Assembly: GCA_029432815.1 (NCBI GenBank)
Contig: JAROBA010000004.1
Span: 62,001 to 126,000, forward strand
Source of the DNA: Pontiellaceae bacterium B1224
GTDB lineage: Bacteria > Verrucomicrobiota > Kiritimatiellia > Kiritimatiellales > Pontiellaceae
Length of the DNA: 64,000 nt
Direction of reading: 5' to 3'
Below the pieces are notes generated by a model that ran no database searches, was not told the DNA's origin, and worked only from the letters and a program-made list of their open reading frames with translations. The translations under genes were made by a program, and so were the position numbers. Shown in pieces: positions 48,020 through 56,300 of this stretch (its first letter is position 1; each line of letters begins with the position of its first letter).

Positions 48020-50248
48020 TTAGTCCTCGGTCGCGCGGAAGAAGCGGTTCATCCCGTTCGTCCGTGTGTTTTCGAGTTGGAATACCCAGCTACCCGCACT
48101 GATCTGTTCCGGACCGATATTCGTCCAGGATCCTTCAGTCAGGCTGTCAATCGACTGGAAGCGAACCACGGTGCCGGTGCCTTTCGGCAGATAGGCCAGT
48201 TCCGCAGCCGGGAGCAAGACCAGGTCCTCAGTCAGCACGCTATCGATATCAAGCGGATCACTGCCTCCCTGAAGCTCGGCCAGATCCCAGATGGTGTCAC
48301 CATCGGTATCGGCCAGTTTCGGATCGGTTCCAACATTCAGCTCTTCGATATTCTTGAGGCCGTCGTTATCCCAGTCGTCTGCACCGGACTGACTGGTCAG
48401 ATCATCGAAATGCGCCATTTCCCACGAATCCACCAGACCGTCGCAGTCGACATCGATACCGCCTTTAAGGTCTTCGATGGATGACTGAAGCAGGGCCGCA
48501 GCATATTTTGGGTTATGCACCCCGAGGCTGCCGTCTTCTTCAACAAACAGATAGTTATATGCACCGCGTTTCTGCGCAAGCGTTTCGCAGTCTCCGGTAC
48601 TGACAGTTGTTGATCCCTCTGGAGGCAGCAGCATACCGAGTTCATGCAACAGACTTTCGATTTCAGTCTGCACACCTTCCACCATACCGTTGCGGTTATA
48701 GTCTTCACCGCCAAAGTCGAAGTCTTCAATTTCACCGTGACAGGATGAGCAGCTTTCCGTCAGATAAATCGGTGCATTGGTTCCATCGTTATAGGACAGA
48801 AGGAAGGAGTGCCCGCCGACCTTTCCAGCTGCATATTCCGGCAAACCGGAAGGTGTTTCCTGCATATGACACTGCGCACAGGAATCCTCCACTACACTCA
48901 GGTGCTTGGAGCTGGGAAGATCCTGCCCATATTCGATCGCATTCACCCCGGCGATCATGTCGCCCTGCGGGCCATGATGCGGACCGGAATGCGAACTGAA
49001 ATCATCATAAACATAAGATTCGGCATCACGACGTGATTTATGGCAGGACATACAGACGAGACCGGCACCGCCTTCGGCAGTCACAACGCCATTCTCAAAA
49101 GTAACGCTTTCGATGTCACGAAGCTGGTGAACCTGAGCTCCGGCAGCATGCGGATCATGACAGGCGGCACAGGTGATGCCTTCCTTGAAACTGGCGGTTG
49201 TCGGAACAACCTCACCATATTCATTCATTCCGGGGTCGTTGGCATCAACAAAACCTGCGGCTGTATGGCAGTTTACACAGCTTCCAGTACGATCAACTTC
49301 AGTTTGGCCATGCAACGAATTACCCCACTCGAAATTCTTTACGTGGTGCGATGGAGCGTCATGACACTGCCCGCAACTACCAGCACTCATGGTAACACCG
49401 ATTTTGCTGATCAGACCGCCCGTACGCATATGTTCCTGAGCAGGGCCATGGCAGTTTTCGCACTGCACATTGGATTTCATCTGAAGAGCCTCCGGCATAT
49501 CATCCCAATTTGTATCCACCAGGTTGGTTGGGAACGTCCACCCAAGATCAGCCGCCACGTCATCGAATCCACCGTTCACGGCCAGAGGAGCCGCGTCATA
49601 ACCCAACGAATGGCATTTGATGCAGGACTCCTTAAAATGGCCGTCCGAATCATTAATGCTGGCCTCCAGAGCAACCGCATGTTGAGTCGCATTAAACGGG
49701 GCTTGTTTGCTGGCATGGCAAAGTGTGCACGCCACATAATCCTTGCCGAGAAAGACAGATCCAACCACCTCGATGGAATTCGTCAGCATCATGCCGTCAT
49801 CCAACTGAGCAGTGGCAATGATATTATAAGTCCCTTTCACATCAGGCACAATCATGGCCTGGTCAAGCACATCGTACGCAACACGCTCAACGGAGTTATA
49901 AGTTGGCAGATTCGTCAGCGGACTATCTACAAGCGCTGCGGAGGAAGACACCGGTTCATTATCCGAATTGATCACGGAATCAATCGACCAGCTTGCATTC
50001 GAGACCGCCGTTCCTGCACTGATGAACAGCTCCAGATAAACCGGTTGCCCCAATCCAACAACAGGAGTTCCGTTCGCAATCTGCAAGCTCGAATCGAGCC
50101 CGTAATCTTCAATTTCGCGTGGCGTAAGCGGCCGCGTATTTATCCTGAATTCCTGAGCCTGTGTAAGGCTCGCTCCGAATCCAAAGAGGATGAATACCGT
50201 AAGCATGATTCCCCAGAACCCGAGTATGTTCGTTTTTTGCTTTTTCAT
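48020..50248 (-). CDS. Exported nonahaem c-type cytochrome with calcium-binding repeats
   Basis: From ATG 50248 (GGAG six to seven bases upstream) the protein is 742 aa. Signal peptide: KKQKTNILGFWGIMLTVFILFGFGASLTQA-QE. Then comes a beta domain of about 150 residues, then nine CxxCH motifs (CTLCH, CIKCH, CENCH, CGQCH, CVNCH, CAACH, CMSCH, CAQCH, CSSCH). These are followed by calcium-binding type-3 repeats (DVDCDGLVDSWEMAHF, DDWDNDGLKNIEELNVGTDP, DTDGDTIWDLAELQGGSDPLD) and a short tail WVFQLENTRTNGMNRFFRATED. The repeats and the RFFRA ending are typical of surface proteins in Verrucomicrobia and Kiritimatiellae, which suggests a location outside the outer membrane. Substrate is unknown. Confidence 0.9.
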   Translation of the reverse strand: MKKQKTNILGFWGIMLTVFILFGFGASLTQAQEFRINTRPLTPREIEDYGLDSSLQIANGTPVVGLGQPVYLELFISAGTAVSNASWSIDSVINSDNEPVSSSAALVDSPLTNLPTYNSVERVAYDVLDQAMIVPDVKGTYNIIATAQLDDGMMLTNSIEVVGSVFLGKDYVACTLCHASKQAPFNATQHAVALEASINDSDGHFKESCIKCHSLGYDAAPLAVNGGFDDVAADLGWTFPTNLVDTNWDDMPEALQMKSNVQCENCHGPAQEHMRTGGLISKIGVTMSAGSCGQCHDAPSHHVKNFEWGNSLHGQTEVDRTGSCVNCHTAAGFVDANDPGMNEYGEVVPTTASFKEGITCAACHDPHAAGAQVHQLRDIESVTFENGVVTAEGGAGLVCMSCHKSRRDAESYVYDDFSSHSGPHHGPQGDMIAGVNAIEYGQDLPSSKHLSVVEDSCAQCHMQETPSGLPEYAAGKVGGHSFLLSYNDGTNAPIYLTESCSSCHGEIEDFDFGGEDYNRNGMVEGVQTEIESLLHELGMLLPPEGSTTVSTGDCETLAQKRGAYNYLFVEEDGSLGVHNPKYAAALLQSSIEDLKGGIDVDCDGLVDSWEMAHFDDLTSQSGADDWDNDGLKNIEELNVGTDPKLADTDGDTIWDLAELQGGSDPLDIDSVLTEDLVLLPAAELAYLPKGTGTVVRFQSIDSLTEGSWTNIGPEQISAGSWVFQLENTRTNGMNRFFRATED

Positions 50249-50314
50249 TTTATTCTCCATGGCTGACCCCCAGCCGCTAGGTGATAACAACTTTTCCCTG
50301 TAGTAAATTTTCCC

Positions 50315-51409
50315 TCAGACAGCCTGCGCAACAGCCGCCCTGTCGTGATACGCATTCTGCGCCACCGCCCGACGCTCGAACTGCAACTGAAGGTTCTCCA
50401 TTTCGCGTTCAACAATCTCCTCGCACACTGCCAAATCTTTTTCCCAACGTCCCATCGTCTGCTGAACCGATGTCTCCAGCGCATCAATGTCATGCAGATG
50501 AACGCCGTCAATTTTCCCTGCCTCAGGATCAATATCCCGAGGAACGGCTATATCAATCAAGACGAGCGGATGATCTTTCCTGGATTGCATAACCGCTTCA
50601 ACATCCGCGCCGTTGATGACCGTTTCCGAACTACCGGTTGAACTGATCACAACATCGGCTTTTTTCATGGCTTCGAACATTTGATCGAAAGGCACGGCCG
50701 TACCGTGAAATTCATCAGCCAGTTTTTCTGCGCGCTCTATGGAACGGTTGGCCACAACGACGGCACACTCCCCCTTTTTCTGCAGATGAAGCAGACAACA
50801 GGACGCCATCTCGCCTGCCCCGATCATCAGCACCGAATGTTTATTCAACCCGGTAGTTCCCAGCACCTCGCGGGCATGCGCCACAGCAACCCCGCCGACC
50901 GAGCGCGCGCCCTGCCCGATGGAAGTCTGCGTGCGAACCGCTTTAGCAGTCCGCAGCGCCGTTTGGAACACACTGTTCAGAACCTTGCCCACGAGCTTAG
51001 CTTCGCGGGCTGCTTCATAGGCATCTTTCACCTGGCCTGTAATCTGGGTTTCACCCAACACCATGGAGTCGAGCCCGCTGGCCACTGTGAAAAGATGTTT
51101 CAGGGCATCTTCGCCCTGATGACAGTAGACATGCGCAGAAAGATCCGGCATCTCGCGGGCCAGGCAGGCGAAGATCGAGTTCAGGTCGGGCCCGGCTCCC
51201 CTGGAGACCACGCCATAAATTTCAACCCGGTTGCAGGTCCAAAGAACAACCACTTCAGAAAGACCGGCTTTAAGCTGGAGCATACGACTGACTTCAATAC
51301 GGTCGGGATGAGCAATCGCCATGCGTTCACGCACCTGGACTGGTGCGGTGCGATAGTTAACGCCCGCAACAAAGAAACGGCTGTCTAATGCAAAGCTTGA
51401 CGGTTCCAT
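50315..51409 (-). CDS. hemA: Glutamyl-tRNA reductase (stand-alone)
   Basis: Reduces glutamyl-tRNA to glutamate-1-semialdehyde with NADPH, the first step of tetrapyrrole synthesis. The 364-aa protein has the catalytic cysteine in VVLWTCNRVEIYG, the conserved GLDSMVLGETQITGQVKDAY, the NADPH-binding VLMIGAGEMAS and VLIDIAVPRDIDPEAG. It is somewhat short at the C-terminal dimerisation domain (usual length 410-430). It sits between two cytochrome genes, 11 bp after a tetrahaem gene, which fits a high haem demand. A second HemA-like domain is present at 61186. Confidence 0.92.
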   Translation of the reverse strand: MEPSSFALDSRFFVAGVNYRTAPVQVRERMAIAHPDRIEVSRMLQLKAGLSEVVVLWTCNRVEIYGVVSRGAGPDLNSIFACLAREMPDLSAHVYCHQGEDALKHLFTVASGLDSMVLGETQITGQVKDAYEAAREAKLVGKVLNSVFQTALRTAKAVRTQTSIGQGARSVGGVAVAHAREVLGTTGLNKHSVLMIGAGEMASCCLLHLQKKGECAVVVANRSIERAEKLADEFHGTAVPFDQMFEAMKKADVVISSTGSSETVINGADVEAVMQSRKDHPLVLIDIAVPRDIDPEAGKIDGVHLHDIDALETSVQQTMGRWEKDLAVCEEIVEREMENLQLQFERRAVAQNAYHDRAAVAQAV

Positions 51410-51420
51410 GGAGTTCCCGA

Positions 51421-51999
51421 TTAGTTGGCCGGACGTTCGTGCTTGATTTTTTCGTAGGCCTGATCGGCATCAAATCCGGTTTTAGTTCCGTCCGGCAACG
51501 TATAGCGATCCGGTTTCCAGGTCGGGCTGGTGTCATTATGACAGAGCGTGCAGCTTTTTTCCTTGGCAGGATAAACCATGCCTCCGGCAATCGATGCTTC
51601 CCGACTCTCCATAACCGATTTCTTTCTATAGTTGGCTCCCGGACCGTGGCAGGACTCGCAGGAAACCCCGTCTTCAACCGCAACGGCATCACTCTGCTGC
51701 GTTTCAGTGAAGAAGTACGCCGTGGAATGGCATTTTAAACATTGCCCACTGGTTTGAGGATTATCAATGCCCAGCTTGGCACCAACAGCCTTGGCCTCTT
51801 CGCCGGAAAGCATGGTATAGGCTTTCGAATGCGCCTTCGTCTGCCAAACGCCGTATTGATCACCAGTAGATGCCTTTTTGTGGCACATCGCGCATTTCTT
51901 TGTGCCGATCAGATTCGCCGGATCACCGGTTTGCCCAAACGCGATGCTCGCTGAGAGAGCAAGCCCTAAACTCAATACAGTCCGTGTTATTTTCATCAT
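51421..51999 (-). CDS. Tetrahaem cytochrome c554-like protein
   Basis: A 192-aa exported protein with signal peptide TVLSLGLALSASIAFG and four CxxCH motifs (CAMCH, CLKCH, CESCH, CTLCH). The order IGTKKCAMCHKK, VWQTKAHSKAYTML, GQCLKCHSTAYF, GVSCESCHGPGANYR follows the cytochrome c554 family, periplasmic electron carriers. AAAGGTGG precedes the two adjacent ATG codons (51999 and 51996). It is the first gene of the leftward cytochrome group. A perfect dyad at 52086 lies about 90 bp upstream. Confidence 0.88.
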   Translation of the reverse strand: MMKITRTVLSLGLALSASIAFGQTGDPANLIGTKKCAMCHKKASTGDQYGVWQTKAHSKAYTMLSGEEAKAVGAKLGIDNPQTSGQCLKCHSTAYFFTETQQSDAVAVEDGVSCESCHGPGANYRKKSVMESREASIAGGMVYPAKEKSCTLCHNDTSPTWKPDRYTLPDGTKTGFDADQAYEKIKHERPAN

Positions 52000-52085
52000 T
52001 TACCACCTTTGTGCTATCCCGCACGTGCAATATTTTTATCTGAATTAACGTACTCATATAGGTTTCTCAGATGAACTTACCAGAA

Positions 52086-52109
52086 AAAATAGATACTGTT
52101 ATCTATTTT
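52086..52109. promoter_or_regulatory. Dyad AAAATAGATA-CTGT-TATCTATTTT, candidate operator
   Basis: Perfect 10-bp arms around a 4-bp centre, 87 bp upstream of the tetrahaem cytochrome start and in the gap downstream of the Rrf2 gene. It shares the core GATA-N4-TATC with the dyad at 52749. Candidate binding site for the Rrf2 regulator. Confidence 0.55.
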
Positions 52110-52238
52110 AAATTGAATCTTATTAGCACCGCCAAAAACATATGTAATATTGTAACTATTAAAGGATTATAGACAGAAACAACAAAAAGCCCACTCTAAA
52201 CGAATGAGCTTTCTTGCATTCTGATGGTCGTTCCTCGA

Positions 52239-52685
52239 TCAACGCGCACGGTCGGGCATGTGATGTTCCTCGCGGGACTGATAAAACTGGAGCACATCTG
52301 ACAGCTTGGTCCGCTCCAGCTCTTTTCGAATAAGCTCGCGATTCTTTATCCAGAATTTGTGGGTGGGACACGTGCGCTCATCGCTGCAATGATCTGATCC
52401 GAGAAGACACCCGTCGAGGAAATCTTCTCCCTCAAGGGCCAGACTGATATCCAGCAGACTGATCAGCTTTGCCGGTCGCGCCAGCCAAATCCCCCCTTTA
52501 CTTCCCCTCTTTGAAGCAACGATGCCGGCATCATTCAGCAGTTTAACAATTTTTGCTAAATACGCCTTAGGCACATCGGCACACTCGGCAACATCATTGA
52601 TATTAGCAGGCGGGTTTGTGCAGCCTGCCAGACATGACAGCGCTCGCACAGCATGCCCGGTTGTATTACTTAATGCCATCATCAT
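52239..52685 (-). CDS. Rrf2-family transcriptional regulator with three clustered cysteines
   Basis: A 148-aa protein with an N-terminal winged helix (ALSNTTGHAVRALSCLAG, NINDVAECADVPKAYLAKIVKLLNDAGIVASKRGSKGGI) and a C-terminal helix. Three cysteines occur as CLLGSDHCSDERTC (C-x6-C-x5-C), the spacing with which Rrf2 proteins such as NsrR and IscR bind an Fe-S cluster. It may therefore sense nitric oxide, oxygen or iron. AGGAGG precedes a run of three ATG codons; 52685 or 52682 is the likely start. It is divergent from the 7-haem cytochrome operon and lies between the two cytochrome groups. Confidence 0.9.
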   Translation of the reverse strand: MMMALSNTTGHAVRALSCLAGCTNPPANINDVAECADVPKAYLAKIVKLLNDAGIVASKRGSKGGIWLARPAKLISLLDISLALEGEDFLDGCLLGSDHCSDERTCPTHKFWIKNRELIRKELERTKLSDVLQFYQSREEHHMPDRAR

Positions 52686-52748
52686 GAACCTCCTTCTCCT
52701 CTAATATGCGCTTACACTAACGCTGGCGTCAGATCGTAACAAGTATAT

Positions 52749-52768
52749 TATGGATATGCTTATCCATA
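52749..52768. promoter_or_regulatory. Dyad TATGGATA-TGCT-TATCCATA, candidate operator
   Basis: Perfect 8-bp arms around a 4-bp centre in the AT-rich divergent region between the Rrf2 gene and the 7-haem gene. A further loose pair, TATAGAT and ATCTATA, lies about 20 bp to the right (52783-52813). It could control both directions. Confidence 0.55.
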
Positions 52769-52913
52769 TTATTGTGCTATAGATGATAATGATACCTAGC
52801 TATCTATATTTAACTTGACTAAGCCTAGCTCCCCTTTCATGTTGCCCCTGATGCGTCGGAAAGCTTTATCGTTTCTCAATCCATACTGACTCGGTCCTAT
52901 TGGAGATTCCACG

Positions 52914-54401
52914 ATGAGTACAACCCGAAAACGGAATTTAGCACATAATCTCACCAGCCTCTGCGGCATGGTGCTGGCGGCCATTGGGTTTATCGTCGGC
53001 GCAACACTGATCATCATTGATTTACAAAGCCACTTCGATAATCCGTACACCGGCATATTCACTTATATGGTTGTGCCCACCATCCTCTTTGGCGGCCTGC
53101 TCCTGATCCTGATCGGCGTATTACGAGAGCGAAAACGCCGCAAGAAAACCGATGCGGAAATCCCAGAACTTCCCATCATCGACCTGAACAATAAGAAACA
53201 ATTTGCAACGTTGATCATCATTATCGTGGTCACTCTGCTTTTCATCGCCATCAGCGTGGTCGGCAGCTACCGCGCCTATCACTTCACCGAATCGGTTGAA
53301 TTTTGCGGAAAGACCTGTCACAGCGTCATGAAGCCGGAATATACCGCCTACCAAAATTCGCCGCACGCCAATGCGGGTTGTACCAAGTGCCATATCGGTC
53401 CCGGCGCAGACTTCTACGCCAAGTCAAAACTCAATGGGCTCTATCAGGTCTATTCCACAATCTTCAACAAATACAGCCGGCCCATTCCGGCCCCGGTCCA
53501 CAACCTCCGGCCCGCCAAAGAAACCTGCTACACCTGCCACTGGCCGGAAAAGTTTTTCGGAGCCACAGAACTCAAACGCACCTACTTCCGGGCCGATGAA
53601 GAAAACTCGCCCTGGACCATCCAGATGCTGATGAACGTGGGCGGCGCCGATCCCGCACTCAGCCATTCGAAAGGTATTCATTGGCACATGGCCATCGATA
53701 ATAAGATTGAATACATTGCGGCCGATGAACAACGTCTGGAAATTCCTTGGGTGCGCATGACCGATGGCGATGGTAATGAAACCATTTTCCAAACATTGGA
53801 AAAAAGTAAACAGCTCACCCCCGAACAGATTGCATCCTCGGAAATCCGGACGATGGACTGCATCGACTGTCACAACCGCCCCACCCATCAATTCCATTCG
53901 CCCGAACGCGCCCTGAACGAAGCGCTTTCCGCCGGACTGCTGAACCCCGATATCCCGGAAATAAAACTGAACGGCATCGACGTACTCACCGGAGACTACG
54001 CAACAGAAGGTGAAGCCCTGATGGCAATCGAGACCAGACTCACCGAGGCCTATCCCGATGGAGGCAAAACCCTGACACAGGCCATATCCGCCATTCAGAA
54101 AATCTATGCGCAGAATATTTTTCCGGAAATGAAAGTCAGCTGGGAACAGTACCCCGACCATATCGGCCATATGATCACCCCCGGTTGCTTCCGTTGTCAC
54201 AACGGAGATCATCAGAGCGAACAAGGCCAAACCATTTCCCGCGAATGCGCGTCCTGCCACACCATCATTGCCCAGGGCCCCGGACGCGACGTCACGAGCA
54301 TAAACTCCGGCGGACTCGAATTTAAACATCCCGAGGATATCGATGAAGAATGGAAAGAAACCCGATGCGATGAATGCCACACCGGCGTTCCTGTCATGTA
54401 A
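52914..54401 (+). CDS. Membrane-bound heptahaem cytochrome c, NapC/NirT-related
   Basis: A 495-aa protein with three membrane segments (about residues 17-36, 47-67 and 98-118) followed by a periplasmic part. Haem motifs are CGKTCH (a CxxxCH variant) in ESVEFCGKTCHSVMKPEY, then CTKCH, CYTCH, CIDCH, CFRCH, CASCH and CDECH. The first two motifs match the NapC/NirT quinol-dehydrogenase pattern, but the protein has additional membrane helices before it and additional haems after it. It probably takes electrons from quinol and hands them to the periplasmic cytochromes. It overlaps the next gene by 59 bp. A palindrome at 53787 encodes F-Q-T-L-E. Confidence 0.88.
   Translation: MSTTRKRNLAHNLTSLCGMVLAAIGFIVGATLIIIDLQSHFDNPYTGIFTYMVVPTILFGGLLLILIGVLRERKRRKKTDAEIPELPIIDLNNKKQFATLIIIIVVTLLFIAISVVGSYRAYHFTESVEFCGKTCHSVMKPEYTAYQNSPHANAGCTKCHIGPGADFYAKSKLNGLYQVYSTIFNKYSRPIPAPVHNLRPAKETCYTCHWPEKFFGATELKRTYFRADEENSPWTIQMLMNVGGADPALSHSKGIHWHMAIDNKIEYIAADEQRLEIPWVRMTDGDGNETIFQTLEKSKQLTPEQIASSEIRTMDCIDCHNRPTHQFHSPERALNEALSAGLLNPDIPEIKLNGIDVLTGDYATEGEALMAIETRLTEAYPDGGKTLTQAISAIQKIYAQNIFPEMKVSWEQYPDHIGHMITPGCFRCHNGDHQSEQGQTISRECASCHTIIAQGPGRDVTSINSGGLEFKHPEDIDEEWKETRCDECHTGVPVM
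53787..53801. repeat. TTCCAANSNTTGGAA palindrome (exact), intragenic
   Basis: Spacer ACA, first frame (F-Q-T-L-E) in the heptahaem gene. Confidence 0.9.
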
Positions 54402-56298
54402 ACGAATTTTATGGCTCGCCTTTTCAGTGTCTTTTTTGGCACTGAACCCGGCTAATGCTGTTGATATTCCAAATGCGGCCTGCCTCGAATGCCACGGCGA
54501 AGAGGATGCGGAACCGTTTATCGACGGGCATATCTTTGGCGGCTCCGTGCATGCCGACAATCAGTGCGTCAGCTGCCATAGCGACATCACCGAAGCCGAA
54601 CACGACACGCCGCTGAAAAAAGTCGCCTGCGCGGAATGCCATGACATCGAAGCGGAAATCTATCTGCAAAGCTCGCACGGTCAGGCACTGTTGCAAGGTC
54701 GCGATCAGGCGGCCACCTGTAAAGATTGCCACGGCGATGCCCACCACATTGTCTATTCCAAGAATCCGGCATCCCCTATCAACCGGGCAAACATTTCCCA
54801 GACCTGCGCCCGCTGCCACGGCGATGTGGAACAAATGAAGCAGTTCAACCTGAATCAGCTCACCCCCATCGAAACCTACGAACACAGCGTTCATGGCCAG
54901 GCCAATACCGGAGACGGCTCCTCTGCCGCCACCTGTACCGACTGCCACGGTTCACACAATCTGCTGAAATCGACGAATCCAAACTCCAAACTCTACTGGC
55001 AGAACATTCCCCAAACCTGCGGCAAGTGTCATGAAAATATCGCACAAACCTATTCACGCAGTATCCATGGAGAAGCCGTGGCGGAAGGCATCAAAGATGC
55101 CCCCACGTGTACTGACTGCCACGGAGAACATGAAATTGCAGCGGTTTCATCTGAAGAGTCCAAAGTCTCCGGCGCACGTATATCTGAAACCTGCGCATCC
55201 TGCCACGCCGCCGAACGCATCATCACAAAATACCGGTTGCCCAGATTTGCGGTCGAAACCTATATGGAAAGCTATCACGGCCTTTCCATGCGCCTCGGTT
55301 CTGTAACGGCAGCCAACTGCTCCTCCTGCCACGGCAAACACGACATCCTGCCGTCGGGCGATCCGCGCTCATCCATTCACCCCAACAATCTGCAAAAAAC
55401 CTGCAGCGTCTGCCATGCGGGTGTTACCGACCTCGTGGCCCAGGGCCAGATCCATTCGGGAACCCGCCCCGGCATGGAAAAAAATGCGAGCACAGTGGTG
55501 CGGAATATCTATATCATGCTCTTCTTCATTGTGTTGGGCGGCATGCTCATTCACAACGCACTGGATCTCTACCGTAAACTGCACGAGCATTTCAAAAAGC
55601 TGCGCGAAAGCGGGGGCGGCCCGCACCGCATGACCCTGAATGAACGTATTCAACACGGCATTCTTGCCAGCACGTTCATCATACTGGGCTATACTGGATT
55701 TGCGCTGGTCAATCCCGATGCCTGGTGGGCACGACCGTTTGTGGGCCAGACCTACGATATCCGCGGACTGGGTCACCGTCTGATGGCCATCATATTCATT
55801 ACCCTCAGTGTCTACCATCTCAGCTACATTTGCTTCACCAAGCGTGGCCGTTGGCAGATTCACCAACTGGCACCCCGCTGGTCCGATTTTGTCCACTTCG
55901 GGCAGATGATTATGTTCTATCTCGGCCTCCGCAAAGAACGCGCTCGTTTCGAACACTACAGCTATATTGAAAAGGCCGAATACTGGGCACTTGTCTGGGG
56001 GTCCGTCGTGATGGTGATCACCGGCGCACTGCTGACCTTCGAGGAATGGACGCTCGCGCTCTTCCCGAAATGGTTCTTCGATGTCTGTCTGGCCATTCAC
56101 TACTATGAAGCGATTCTCGCCTGCGCCGCCATTGTGATTTGGCACTTCTACTTCGTCATGTTCGATCCCGAAGAGTATCCCGTAAAATGGACCGCTTTCT
56201 CCGGACTCGAAGGCCCGTCCGATAAGGAACGCCTCAGCCCCGAAGAAAGTCAGATCGGCAAAAAGAAACAGAAAAAATCCAGCAAAGAGGAGCAATAA
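54343..56298 (+). CDS. Undecahaem cytochrome c fused to a cytochrome b561-like membrane domain
   Basis: A 651-aa protein. Signal peptide ends FSVSFLALNPANA. Eleven CxxCH motifs (CLECH, CVSCH, CAECH, CKDCH, CARCH, CTDCH, CGKCH, CTDCH, CASCH, CSSCH, CSVCH) fill residues about 45-375. Then come four to five transmembrane helices with b-haem ligand-like histidines (IYIMLFFIVLGGMLIHNAL, RIQHGILASTFIILGYTGFALV, GHRLMAIIFITLSVYHLSYICF, AIHYYEAILACAAIVIWHFYFVMF), as in cytochrome b561/NarI-type domains. It ends in a Lys-rich tail. It would exchange electrons between quinones and periplasmic haems. Start ATG 54343 has GAGG upstream; ATG 54370 is an alternative. Confidence 0.9.
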   Translation: MKNGKKPDAMNATPAFLSCKRILWLAFSVSFLALNPANAVDIPNAACLECHGEEDAEPFIDGHIFGGSVHADNQCVSCHSDITEAEHDTPLKKVACAECHDIEAEIYLQSSHGQALLQGRDQAATCKDCHGDAHHIVYSKNPASPINRANISQTCARCHGDVEQMKQFNLNQLTPIETYEHSVHGQANTGDGSSAATCTDCHGSHNLLKSTNPNSKLYWQNIPQTCGKCHENIAQTYSRSIHGEAVAEGIKDAPTCTDCHGEHEIAAVSSEESKVSGARISETCASCHAAERIITKYRLPRFAVETYMESYHGLSMRLGSVTAANCSSCHGKHDILPSGDPRSSIHPNNLQKTCSVCHAGVTDLVAQGQIHSGTRPGMEKNASTVVRNIYIMLFFIVLGGMLIHNALDLYRKLHEHFKKLRESGGGPHRMTLNERIQHGILASTFIILGYTGFALVNPDAWWARPFVGQTYDIRGLGHRLMAIIFITLSVYHLSYICFTKRGRWQIHQLAPRWSDFVHFGQMIMFYLGLRKERARFEHYSYIEKAEYWALVWGSVVMVITGALLTFEEWTLALFPKWFFDVCLAIHYYEAILACAAIVIWHFYFVMFDPEEYPVKWTAFSGLEGPSDKERLSPEESQIGKKKQKKSSKEEQ

Positions 56299-56300
56299 CC

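Noticed and set aside
49040-50266. A 408-aa open frame on the plus strand opposite the nonahaem cytochrome
   Set aside because: Shadow of a gene with nine haem motifs; composition is His/Arg/Ile-rich without domain-like patterns.
50248-54401. Nitrite reductase NrfA or an octahaem reductase in the cytochrome cluster
   Set aside because: None of the five cytochromes contains a CxxCK motif, and haem counts do not match; only accessory-type proteins (NrfJ-like, NapC-like) are present.
53424-54560. A 378-aa open frame on the minus strand across the heptahaem and undecahaem genes
   Set aside because: It spans the junction of two well-supported genes on the other strand and has no motif.
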